Shown here: piece by piece, positions 56,334-64,000 of the stretch
Layout: every line of letters starts with the position of its first letter
How positions within the stretch are numbered: position 1 is the stretch's first letter
DNA from: Mesorhizobium loti
Lineage (GTDB): Bacteria > Pseudomonadota > Alphaproteobacteria > Rhizobiales > Rhizobiaceae
Assembly: GCF_001510895.1 (NCBI RefSeq)
Contig: NZ_LPWA01000112.1
Location: 1-64,000 of the forward strand
Length of the DNA stretch: 64,000 bases
Reading direction: 5' to 3'
Made by a program: the position numbers and the translations under genes
Notes under the pieces: generated by a model
The model's input: only the letters and a program-made list of their open reading frames with translations
Told to the model about the DNA's origin: nothing
Database searches by the model: none

Positions 56334-58796
56334 TCAAGCAGGTACGTTCCAGATTTCTTTCGCATATTGGCGGATGGTGCGATCGGACGAGAACCAGCCG
56401 ACGCGGGCGACGTTGCGGATGGCGCGCGCGTACCAGTCGGGACTGTTGCGCCACACGGCGTCGACCTCGCGCTGGCAGGCGGCGTAGGCGTCGAAATCGG
56501 CCGCAACCATGAACCAGTCGGTCTGATAGAGGCCATTCATGAGATCGCGGTAGCGGTCGGGGTCGTCGGGCGAGAAGACGCCGGACGAGATCGCGGCCAC
56601 GGCTTGCGCCAGCTCCGGCGAAGCCTCGATCACGCCGCGCGGGTTGTAGCCATTGTTGCGCCGGTCGGCGACCTCGGCGGTGGTGAGGCCGAAGATGAAG
56701 ATGTTGTCGTCGCCGACATGCTCCTTGATCTCGACATTGGCGCCGTCGAGCGTGCCGATGGTCAAGGCGCCGTTCAGTGCGAACTTCATGTTGCCGGTGC
56801 CGGAGGCTTCCATGCCGGCGGTCGAGATCTGCTCGGAAAGGTCGGCGGCCGGCATCATCAGCTCGGCCAGGCTGACATTGTAGTTCGGCACGAACACCAC
56901 TTTCAGCAAGCCGCGCACCGCCGGATCGCGGTTGATGACCCTGGCGACATCGTTGGCCAGTTTGATGATCAGCTTGGCGTTGTGGTAGCTCGGCGCCGCC
57001 TTGCCGCCGAAGAATTTTACCCGCGGCATCCAGTCCCGTTCGGGATGCGAGCGGATCTGGTCGTAAAGCGCGATCGCCTCGAGGATGTTGAGCAGTTGGC
57101 GCTTGTATTCGTGGATGCGCTTGACCTGGATGTCGAACAGCGCCGACGGGTCGAGCTTGATGCCGAGCCGGTCGGCGACGAGGTTCGCAAGCCTCGCCTT
57201 GTTCTGCCGCTTCACGGCGGCGAACTTCTCGCGGAAGGCGGCATCGCCGGCGAGGGGATCGAGATCCTTGATCGCCTCGATGTCGTCCATGAAGCGGCCG
57301 CCGATCGCCTCGCGGGCAAGCGCGGTGAGACCGGGATTGCACTGGATCAGCCAGCGCCGCGGCGTGATGCCGTTGGTCTTGTTGTTGATGCGGTCCGGAT
57401 AGAGCTTGTGGAGATCGGCGAACACCGTCTCCTTCATCAGTTCCGTGTGCAGCGCCGAGACGCCATTGATCGAGTGCGAGCCGACGAAGGCGAGATTGCC
57501 CATGCGCACGCGGCGGTCGCCGTTTTCCTGGATCAGCGAGATGCGGGCGATCTGCTCGCCGGAGAACTGGTTGGTCGAACGCGCCTCGAGCAGCACCTGG
57601 GCGTTGATGGCGTAGACGATCTGCATATGGCGCGGCAGCAGGCGCTCGAACAGCGGCACCGGCCAGCTTTCCAGCGCCTCGGGGAGAAGCGTGTGGTTGG
57701 TGTAGGCGAAGGTGCGCTTGGTAATGTCCCAGGCGAGGTCGAAATCCATGCCGTGGACATCCATCAAGAGCCGCATAAGCTCCGGCACAGCGGCTGCGGG
57801 ATGGGTGTCGTTGAGATGGATCGCTGCCTTGTCGGGCAGCGACTTCAGGTCGCCATATTGGCTGAGATGGCGCTGGACGATGTCCTGCAGCGAGGCGGTC
57901 GAGAAGAAATATTCCTGCCTCAGCCGGAGCTCCTGCCCAGCCATGTGCGAATCCGCCGGATAGAGCACGCGCGACAGCGCGTCGGCCTTGTTGCTTTCGG
58001 CGAGCGCGCCGATGTGGTCGCCGGCATTGAACTTGTCGAGCAGGATCGGGTCGATCGGCATGCCGGACCACAGCCGCAGCGTGTTGACGCGCCTGGCGCG
58101 CCAGCCGGCCACAGGCGTGTCGTAGGCGACGGCCAGCACATGTTCGGTCGGCTTCCAGACGTGGCGCTCCAGCCTGCCGTCCTTGGAGGTGATCGATTCC
58201 ACCGAGCCGCCGAAGCCGACCTCGAAGGAACGCTCGCGCCGCTCGAACTCCCACGGATTGCCGTGGTCGAGCCAGGTCTCCGGCAGTTCGACCTGCCAGC
58301 CGTCATGGATCTCCTGGCGGAACATGCCGTTGGCGTAGCGGATGCCATAGCCATGGGCGGGGATGTCGACGGTCGCCATGCTTTCCATGAAGCAGGCGGC
58401 GAGCCGGCCGAGGCCGCCATTGCCGAGGGCGGCGTCCGGCTCGAGGCCGGCGATCAGGTCGAGGTCGACGCCGAGCGAGGCCAGCGCCTCGCGCATGTTC
58501 TCCATCAGGCCGAGATTGGAGAAGGCGTCGCGCATCAGGCGGCCGATCAGGAATTCGAGCGAAAGATAATAGACGCGCTTTTCCTGCTGGTCGTAGGCTT
58601 CCTTGGTCGCCTGCATCCAGTGATCGACGACGCGGTCGCGCACCACCTTGATCGAGGCGGTCAGCCAGTCATAGGGCGTGGCGACCGTGGTGTCCTTGCC
58701 GACCCTGTATTTGAGCGACAGCAAGACTTCCTCGGCGAGCGTCTTGGGGTCGGGATTGTCGAGAGCGGGGGCTTCGGTTGTCATCGTGCGCGTCAT
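56334..58796 (-). CDS. glgP: glycogen phosphorylase
   Basis: GlgP releases glucose-1-phosphate from glycogen ends. The start at 58796 (MTRTMTTEAPALDNP) has AGAGGCAG upstream. The 820-residue GT35 enzyme has the N-terminal LGNGGLGRLAACFMES, substrate-site THPAAAVPELMR, and the pyridoxal-phosphate region EASGTGNMKFALNGALTIGTLDGANVEI, whose Lys binds the cofactor. It is the first gene of the glycogen cluster. Confidence 0.95.
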   Translation of the reverse strand: MTRTMTTEAPALDNPDPKTLAEEVLLSLKYRVGKDTTVATPYDWLTASIKVVRDRVVDHWMQATKEAYDQQEKRVYYLSLEFLIGRLMRDAFSNLGLMENMREALASLGVDLDLIAGLEPDAALGNGGLGRLAACFMESMATVDIPAHGYGIRYANGMFRQEIHDGWQVELPETWLDHGNPWEFERRERSFEVGFGGSVESITSKDGRLERHVWKPTEHVLAVAYDTPVAGWRARRVNTLRLWSGMPIDPILLDKFNAGDHIGALAESNKADALSRVLYPADSHMAGQELRLRQEYFFSTASLQDIVQRHLSQYGDLKSLPDKAAIHLNDTHPAAAVPELMRLLMDVHGMDFDLAWDITKRTFAYTNHTLLPEALESWPVPLFERLLPRHMQIVYAINAQVLLEARSTNQFSGEQIARISLIQENGDRRVRMGNLAFVGSHSINGVSALHTELMKETVFADLHKLYPDRINNKTNGITPRRWLIQCNPGLTALAREAIGGRFMDDIEAIKDLDPLAGDAAFREKFAAVKRQNKARLANLVADRLGIKLDPSALFDIQVKRIHEYKRQLLNILEAIALYDQIRSHPERDWMPRVKFFGGKAAPSYHNAKLIIKLANDVARVINRDPAVRGLLKVVFVPNYNVSLAELMMPAADLSEQISTAGMEASGTGNMKFALNGALTIGTLDGANVEIKEHVGDDNIFIFGLTTAEVADRRNNGYNPRGVIEASPELAQAVAAISSGVFSPDDPDRYRDLMNGLYQTDWFMVAADFDAYAACQREVDAVWRNSPDWYARAIRNVARVGWFSSDRTIRQYAKEIWNVPA

Positions 58797-58938
58797 GCTG
58801 CCTCTCGTGATAGTGCCACGATAATACCGGCTTTCACCGTTGCTCCTACCCCACCTTACTGCATTGCAGCATATATTCAATCGATTTAGGCAGGCTTCCC
58901 ACCTGGTTCTCCCGCGGCAATTTACGAGTGGACGGAGA

Positions 58939-59721
58939 TCAGGCCGCCAGCGCGTCCTCCGGCGGCTTCTTGGCGCCGGTCATCAGGGCGACGGCATCCG
59001 ACATCGAAATCTGCTTGGGATCGACCACGCAGAGGCGCCGTCCAAGCCGGTGGATGTGGATGCGATCGGCCACCTCGAAGACATGCGGCATGTTGTGCGA
59101 GATGAGCACGATGGGCAGACCGCGCTTCTTGACGTCGAGGATCAGCTCCAGCACGCGGCGGCTCTCCTTGACGCCGAGCGCGGCGGTCGGCTCGTCCATG
59201 ATCACCACCTTCGAGCCGAAGGCGGCGGCGCGCGCCACCGCGACGCCCTGGCGCTGGCCGCCCGAGAGCGTCTCCACCGCTTGGCTGATGTTCTGGATGG
59301 TCATCAGGCCGAGCTCGGTCAGCTTGTCGCGGGCGCGCTTCTCCATCGCGGGGCGGTCGAGCATGCGAAACCAGCTGCCCAGCGGGCCGGGCTTGCGGAT
59401 CTCGCGGCCGAGAAACATGTTGTCGGCGATCGACAGCGCCGGCGACAAAGCGAGGTTCTGGTAGACGGTCTCGATGCCGGCCTCGCGCGCCTCGATGGGC
59501 GATTTGAACAGCACCTGCTTGCCGTCCAACTCGATGGTTCCGTCGTCGGGATGCACGGCACCGGAGATCGCCTTGATGAGCGTCGACTTGCCGGCGCCGT
59601 TGTCGCCGATCACCGCCAGGATTTCGCCGGGATAGAGATCGAAGTCGCAGTTGTTGAGCGCCGTCACGCGGCCATAGCGCTTGGTAAGACCGCGCGCGGT
59701 GAGAACGGGCTGCTGGGTCAT
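58939..59721 (-). CDS. frcA: sugar (fructose-type) ABC importer ATPase FrcA
   Basis: A single-domain ATPase of 260 residues with Walker A GDNGAGKSTL, signature LSGGQRQGVAVARA, Walker B VVIMDEPTAALG and the H-loop LISHN. Its size and order after frcB and frcC match the Sinorhizobium fructose/mannose/ribose importer. The start at 59721 (MTQQPVLTARG) lies 2 bases after the frcC stop; a longer frame reads into frcC. Confidence 0.92.
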   Translation of the reverse strand: MTQQPVLTARGLTKRYGRVTALNNCDFDLYPGEILAVIGDNGAGKSTLIKAISGAVHPDDGTIELDGKQVLFKSPIEAREAGIETVYQNLALSPALSIADNMFLGREIRKPGPLGSWFRMLDRPAMEKRARDKLTELGLMTIQNISQAVETLSGGQRQGVAVARAAAFGSKVVIMDEPTAALGVKESRRVLELILDVKKRGLPIVLISHNMPHVFEVADRIHIHRLGRRLCVVDPKQISMSDAVALMTGAKKPPEDALAA

Positions 59722-59723
59722 GG

Positions 59724-60788
59724 TCACACCGAAACCTTTCTGATCCACTGGTCGATCGCCACGGCGCCGATGATCAGCACGCCGGTGAGCAGCACCTTCC
59801 ATTGCGGATCGGCGCCCAGCATGTTGAGGCCCATCGAGACGACGCCGACGATCATGGCGCCGAACAGCGTGCCGAGGATCGAGCCGCGGCCGCCAAAGAG
59901 CGAGATGCCGCCGATCACCGTCGCGGTGATCGCCTGCAGATTGTAGTCGGTGACGGCGGCGGACGGCGAAATCGAGCCGTTGCGGCCGATCGAGACCCAG
60001 GCCGCGAAGGCGGCGATCAGGCCGGCAAGCGTGTAGACCGCCATCAGCACCTTCTTGGTCTGGATGCCCGAGAGCTTGGCTGCCTCGGGGTCGTCGCCGA
60101 CGGCATAGACATGGCGGCCCCAGGCGGTGTGATTGAGCACATACCAGAGGAGAAGCACGAGCAGGACCATGGCGATGACGCCGGCCGTCAACACGGCGGA
60201 ACCGACCCTGAAGCTCAGTGCGAAGAGATGCAGCAGCGGCGCCTGGGCGTCGACGTCGGCGTCGCGGAGCGTCTCATTGGCCGAATAGATGAAATTGGTG
60301 GCCATGACGATGTTCCAGGTGCCGAGCGTGACGATGAAGGGCGGCAATTTCATATAGGCGACCAGCAAGCCGTTGAGCAGGCCGCAAGCCGCACCCGCGG
60401 CAAGGCCTACGACTACCGCAAGAAGGGTCGGCATGCCGTAGGTGATGGCGCAGTTGCCCATGATCACGGCCGAAATCACCATGATCACGCCGATCGAGAG
60501 ATCGATGCCGGCGGTCAGGATGACCAGCGTCTGGGCGGCGCCCAGAATGCCGACGATGGCGATCTGCTGCAGGATCAGCGTCAGCGTGTAGGACGAGAAG
60601 AAACGTCCGCCGATGGCAATGCCGAAGATGATGGTCGACAGCACCAGCACGATCAGCGGCACCGCCGCCGGCGTGGAATGCAGGAAGTGCTGGGCGCGCT
60701 TGACGAACGACTTGCCGTGCTCCTCGAAGGCGGCGACGTTCGTGTCGCTGCCCGAGAGTACTTTCTCGAATTCCTGAATCTGAGACAT
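59724..60788 (-). CDS. frcC: sugar ABC importer permease FrcC
   Basis: A 354-residue CUT2-family permease. After a cytoplasmic N-terminus of about 45 residues come roughly eight to ten membrane helices, with GIDLSIGVIMVISAVIMG and GLLNGLLVAYMKLPPFIVTLGT. The C-terminal GRGSILGTLFGAMIVGV is typical for ribose/fructose permeases. It is separated from frcB by 163 bp that hold a stable hairpin. Confidence 0.93.
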   Translation of the reverse strand: MSQIQEFEKVLSGSDTNVAAFEEHGKSFVKRAQHFLHSTPAAVPLIVLVLSTIIFGIAIGGRFFSSYTLTLILQQIAIVGILGAAQTLVILTAGIDLSIGVIMVISAVIMGNCAITYGMPTLLAVVVGLAAGAACGLLNGLLVAYMKLPPFIVTLGTWNIVMATNFIYSANETLRDADVDAQAPLLHLFALSFRVGSAVLTAGVIAMVLLVLLLWYVLNHTAWGRHVYAVGDDPEAAKLSGIQTKKVLMAVYTLAGLIAAFAAWVSIGRNGSISPSAAVTDYNLQAITATVIGGISLFGGRGSILGTLFGAMIVGVVSMGLNMLGADPQWKVLLTGVLIIGAVAIDQWIRKVSV

Positions 60789-60896
60789 GTCTCCTCCCGT
60801 CTGCGCGGAGCTTGCTCACTGCCCCACACGCCGTCGACGCCATCCGGTCTGTTGCCAGGATTATTAGCGCTTATGAAAGCGCATCGTCCACCCGAT

Positions 60897-60924
60897 GCGG
60901 CCGGGGATCAAGCCCCCCGGCCGC
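60897..60924 (-). terminator. intercistronic hairpin between frcB and frcC
   Basis: GCGGCCGGGG and CCCCGGCCGC form a 10-bp perfect stem with an 8-base loop, 27 bp after the frcB stop. There is no T-run on the transcript strand. It probably acts as a partial terminator or decay barrier that raises FrcB over FrcC and FrcA. A second small stem (GCGCTT/AAGCGC, about 60867-60882) follows. Confidence 0.6.
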
Positions 60925-60951
60925 AAGGTTTGTCAGCCGGTCAGGCCAGCA

Positions 60952-61986
60952 TCAGCCCCAGCACTTGGCGAGGCCTTCCTTGGTGTCGATCGACTTCACG
61001 CCTTTGGCCGGCTTGTCGGTGACGAGATTGACGCCGGTGTCGAAGAAGTTCTTGCCTTCGGTCGGCTTCGGCTTCGTGCCGTCCTTGGCGAAGGCCGCAA
61101 TCGCCTCGATGCCGAGCGCTGCCATCTGCAGCGGATATTGCTGCGAGGTGGCGCCGATCACGCCTTCGGTCACCGACTTCACGCCCGGGCAGCCGCCGTC
61201 GACGGAGACGATCAGCACCTGCTTCTCGAGGCCGACGGCCTTGAGCGCCTGGTAGGCGCCGACAGCGGCGGGCTCGTTGATGGTGTGGATGACGTTGATG
61301 GTGTTGTCCTTCTGCAGAAGGTTCTCCATCGCCTTGCGGCCACCTTCTTCGTTGCCGTTGGTGACGTCGTGACCAACGATGCGCGGATCGTCCTCGTCGC
61401 CGATCTTGTTCGGATCCTTCACGTCGATGCCGTAGCCCATCATGAAGCCCTGGTCGCGCAGCACGTCGACCGTCGGCTGCGACGGCGTCAGATCGAGGAA
61501 GCCGATCTTGGCGTCCTTGGCCTTGTCACCGAGCGTGGCAGCCGCCCAGGCGCCGATCAGCTTGCCGGCTTCCAGATTGTCGGTGGCGAAGGTCGCATCG
61601 GCAGCGTCGATCGGATCGAGCGGGGTGTCGAGCGCGATCACCAGCAGGCCGGCGTCGCGCGCCTTCTTCACCGTCGGCACGATGCCCTTGGTGTCGGAGG
61701 CGGTGATCAGGATGCCCTTGGCACCGTCGGCGATGCAGCTTTCGATCGCCGCGACCTGGCTCTCGCTGTCACCGTCGATCTTGCCGGCATAGGTCTTGAG
61801 GTCAACGCCGAGTTCCTTGGCCTTGGCGGTCGCGCCCTCTTTCATCTTGACGAAGAAGGGATTGGTGTCGGTCTTGGTGATCAGGCAGGCGCCGACGCCG
61901 GCGGCCGATGCGGACGAGGCGAATGCGAGCAGGCCCAGTCCGGCCGCCGCGAACACGGTGGACTTCAGCAGCGATTTCTTGGTCAC
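60952..61986 (-). CDS. frcB: sugar ABC importer binding protein FrcB
   Basis: A 344-residue periplasmic binding protein of the ribose/fructose type. GTG at 61986 is chosen because GGGAGGAAAA precedes it. The signal peptide ([25 protein letters not shown]) ends near residue 29. The mature part has [39 protein letters not shown] and [20 protein letters not shown]. It captures fructose and related sugars, judged by family and gene context. Confidence 0.93.
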   Translation of the reverse strand: MTKKSLLKSTVFAAAGLGLLAFASSASAAGVGACLITKTDTNPFFVKMKEGATAKAKELGVDLKTYAGKIDGDSESQVAAIESCIADGAKGILITASDTKGIVPTVKKARDAGLLVIALDTPLDPIDAADATFATDNLEAGKLIGAWAAATLGDKAKDAKIGFLDLTPSQPTVDVLRDQGFMMGYGIDVKDPNKIGDEDDPRIVGHDVTNGNEEGGRKAMENLLQKDNTINVIHTINEPAAVGAYQALKAVGLEKQVLIVSVDGGCPGVKSVTEGVIGATSQQYPLQMAALGIEAIAAFAKDGTKPKPTEGKNFFDTGVNLVTDKPAKGVKSIDTKEGLAKCWG

Positions 61987-62098
61987 GATTTTCCTCCCAA
62001 TGGAACCATTGCGGACGCCGGCCAACCCGGCGCCTCAAGCGCATCCAACCATTCTCCCAGCGTGGACGCCACCTCAAAAGACACCAGTCAGAGGCATC

Positions 62099-62134
62099 TG
62101 TCAATAATTAAATCACTCTTATTTATTATTGACA
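62099..62134. promoter_or_regulatory. divergent frcB/frcR promoter region with shared palindrome
   Basis: TGTCAATAAT (62099-62108) and ATTATTGACA (62125-62134) form a perfect 10-bp inverted repeat with a 16-bp centre. Each arm contains TTGACA facing outward, so the operator arms double as the -35 boxes of the two divergent promoters. A CATTCT at 62152-62157 is 17 bp from the rightward box; TCTTTT is correspondingly placed leftward. ROK repressors bind AT-rich palindromes of this sort. Confidence 0.7.
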
Positions 62135-62196
62135 GACTTGCGCTGTTCACTCATTCTGAACGAAAAGCAGTGTGGGGAAACCGACGGAGGAACAGG

Positions 62197-63423
62197 GTGG
62201 AGACCGGCATTGCGAGGCACGGTTCGCCCGAGGCTTTGGAGAGCCGCCTGCACCGCGGCACCAACCAGAGCGGCATGCGCGACCACAATGAACGGCTCGT
62301 GCTGTCGCTGGTGCGTCAGCATGGCAGCCTGGCCAAATCCGATATTGCGCGCATGACCGGGCTGTCGGCGCAGACGGTGTCTGTCATCATGCGGGAACTC
62401 GAGGAAGACAGGCTGCTCGTCCGCCAGGCGCCGCTGCGCGGCAAGATCGGCCAGCCGTCGATCCCGATGGCGCTCAACCCGGAAGGCGCCTTCTTCATCG
62501 GCCTCAAGATCGGCCGCCGCAGCGCCGAGCTGGTGCTGATCGACTTCCTCGGCAATGTGCGCGCGATGCTGCAGAATTCCTATCGCTATCCGGCGCCGCG
62601 CGAGACGGTCGAGTTCGTCACCGCGGGGATCAGCAAGATGCGCGGCGAACTGACGCCGGCGCAGGACAAGCGCATCGCCGGGCTCGGCATCGCCATGCCG
62701 TTCGAGCTTTGGAGCTGGGCCGACACTGCCGGCGCGCCGCGCGAGATCATGGACGAATGGCGCCACCGCGACATCCGCGCCGATATCCAGGCGCAGTGCG
62801 AGTTTCCGGTCTATCTGCAGAACGACGCCACTTCCGCTTGCGGGGCGGAGCTCGTCTTCGGCCAGGCGGGAGCCGCGCGCGACTTCGTCTATTTCTATAT
62901 CGGCGCCTTTGCCGGCGGCGGCATCGTGCTCAACGGCCGCCTGTTCGGCGGGCCGACCGGAAACGCCGGCGCGCTGGGCTCGATGCCGGTGCCCGGGCCG
63001 GACGGCAAGCCGACGCAGCTCATCGACGTCGCCTCGATCGCGATACTGGAAAAGGCGCTCAGCGCGAAGGGCATCGACGGCTCATATCTTTGGACCTCGC
63101 CGCAGGAATGGGGCGATATCGGCGCCGAGCTCGACGACTGGATCGCCAGCGCTTCGCAGGCGCTGGCCTATGCGATCGTCGCCGCCTCCTCGGTCATCGA
63201 TTTCGAAGCAGCGGTGATCGACGGCTGGATGCCGCTCGAAGTGCGGCGGCGGCTCGTCGATGCGGTCACGGATGCCATCGCCGGCATCGACGCCGAGGGA
63301 TTGAAGCTGCCCATCGTGCGCGAAGGATCAGTCGGCATCCATGCGAGGGCGCTGGGCGGCGCCAGCCTGCCGCTTTCCGAGCGCTTCCTGATCGGACCGA
63401 CTACGATTTCCAGGAGCGCCTGA
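62197..63423 (+). CDS. frcR: ROK-family transcriptional regulator FrcR
   Basis: A 408-residue ROK repressor. The winged helix lies at about residues 28-85 (HNERLVLSLVRQHGSLAKSDIARMTGLSAQTVSVIMREL). The sugar-kinase-like effector domain includes LGIAMPFELWSW, VYLQNDATSACGAEL and YIGAFAGGGIVLNGRLFGGPTGNAGALG. GTG at 62197 is used because GGAGG lies 6 bases upstream. It is divergent from frcB and presumably represses it until sugar binds. Confidence 0.88.
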   Translation: METGIARHGSPEALESRLHRGTNQSGMRDHNERLVLSLVRQHGSLAKSDIARMTGLSAQTVSVIMRELEEDRLLVRQAPLRGKIGQPSIPMALNPEGAFFIGLKIGRRSAELVLIDFLGNVRAMLQNSYRYPAPRETVEFVTAGISKMRGELTPAQDKRIAGLGIAMPFELWSWADTAGAPREIMDEWRHRDIRADIQAQCEFPVYLQNDATSACGAELVFGQAGAARDFVYFYIGAFAGGGIVLNGRLFGGPTGNAGALGSMPVPGPDGKPTQLIDVASIAILEKALSAKGIDGSYLWTSPQEWGDIGAELDDWIASASQALAYAIVAASSVIDFEAAVIDGWMPLEVRRRLVDAVTDAIAGIDAEGLKLPIVREGSVGIHARALGGASLPLSERFLIGPTTISRSA

Positions 63424-63425
63424 CC

Positions 63426-63872
63426 ATGCTGATCGGCATCCCGCCGCTGCTCGGCCCGCAGCTTCTGGCGACGCTGCGGGCGATGGGCCATGGCGACGAG
63501 ATCGCCATCGTCGACGGCAATTATCCCGCCGAGGAACAGGCGCGCAGGCTGATCCGCGCCGACGGCCATCCTATCATTCCGGTGCTCGACGCCGTTTTGA
63601 GCGTGCTGCCGGTGGACGAGACGGCGCCGGAGGCTTTGTTTCGCGCCTCGGTCAAAGGCGATCCGGCGCTCGCCGATCCGGTGCATCACGAGATGGATGC
63701 GGTCTGCGCGAGGCGCGCGCCGGGCCACAAGGTGATTGCGCTGGCCGGCGCCGACTTCTATGCACGCGTCAAGGCCGCGCACGCGATCGTGGCAACCAGC
63801 GAACCCAGGCTCTATGCCAACATCATCATCCGCAAGGGCGTGATCCATCCGCCGGAGACCGACAAGAAATGA
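63426..63872 (+). CDS. RbsD/FucU-family sugar mutarotase
   Basis: A 148-residue RbsD/FucU-type protein (GPQLLATLRAMGHGDEIAIVDGNYP, with the catalytic-type HGDE and the C-terminal YANIIIRKGVI). These enzymes interconvert sugar anomers after uptake. It follows frcR by 2 bases and overlaps the next kinase gene by 4 bases. Confidence 0.9.
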   Translation: MLIGIPPLLGPQLLATLRAMGHGDEIAIVDGNYPAEEQARRLIRADGHPIIPVLDAVLSVLPVDETAPEALFRASVKGDPALADPVHHEMDAVCARRAPGHKVIALAGADFYARVKAAHAIVATSEPRLYANIIIRKGVIHPPETDKK

Positions 63873-64000
63873 TCCTCTGCTGTGGCGAAGCCCTGATCGA
63901 CATGCTGCCGCGCACGACGACGGAAGGCGAAGCGGCCTTCGCGCCTTATGTCGGCGGCGCGGTGTTCAACAGCGCGATCGCGCTTGGGCGGCTCGGCGCC
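63869..64000 (+). CDS. frcK: PfkB-family sugar kinase, cut by the window end
   Basis: The first 44 residues (ILCCGEALIDMLPRT, YVGGAVFNSAIALGRLGA) are the N-terminal GGxxxN pattern of PfkB kinases. Position in the frc cluster suggests the fructokinase FrcK. The gene continues beyond the window. Confidence 0.8.
   Translation, partial: MILCCGEALIDMLPRTTTEGEAAFAPYVGGAVFNSAIALGRLGA

Noticed and set aside
56367-58889. 840-codon open frame on the plus strand opposite glgP
   Set aside because: It is the antisense of a well-conserved gene in GC-rich DNA, where the complementary frame stays open; the product has no recognisable domain.

Overview
The window is high-GC alphaproteobacterial DNA, most probably Mesorhizobium or a close relative. 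The signs are frcBCA with a divergent ROK regulator, a glgP-glgB-glgC-glgA-pgm-glgX cluster, the DUF736/DUF2285/DUF2840/ArdC gene set of rhizobial integrative conjugative elements (ICEs), and rhizobial palindromic intergenic repeats.

Region 1 (1 to about 36300) is mobile DNA. A minus-strand trbB-C-D-E-J-K-L-F-G-I operon (109-9512) encodes a P-type (Trb) type IV secretion channel. A hipBA module with four operator palindromes follows (9750-11432), then a tyrosine integrase with an overlapping excisionase-type gene beside a tRNA-Pro(CGG) fragment (12308-13910). Next are ArdC and toprim genes and a cargo block (membrane protein, epoxide hydrolase, winged-helix/NB-ARC regulator) that ends at a truncated recombinase. 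The plus-strand mobilisation block follows: DUF736, DUF2285, HTH, DUF2840, TraF peptidase, second DUF736, lytic transglycosylase, relaxase, TraG coupling protein and CopG-like protein (23792-33093). A candidate oriT hairpin lies just before the relaxase. The edge (33100-36300) mixes gene remnants, a lipoprotein, a Fic enzyme with its own operator-like repeats and a small unknown gene.

Region 2 (36416-64000) looks like chromosomal backbone: an oligopeptide ABC importer (oppABC plus a fused double ATPase), a TadE/TadG-like pair, a GH13 glucosidase, the glycogen cluster, and the fructose importer frcBCA with divergent frcR, an RbsD/FucU-type gene and the start of a PfkB kinase. A nucleotidyltransferase/HEPN-like pair sits inside the glycogen cluster between pgm and glgX. 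Three 20-bp-spaced repeats precede it.

Elsewhere the reading frames are good, but ten genes carry eleven single-base frame errors (ten losses, one gain). Each is restored to a normal full-length protein by one base. They fall in mobile and housekeeping DNA alike, which points to consensus errors more than to decay; lengths given for these genes are after correction.
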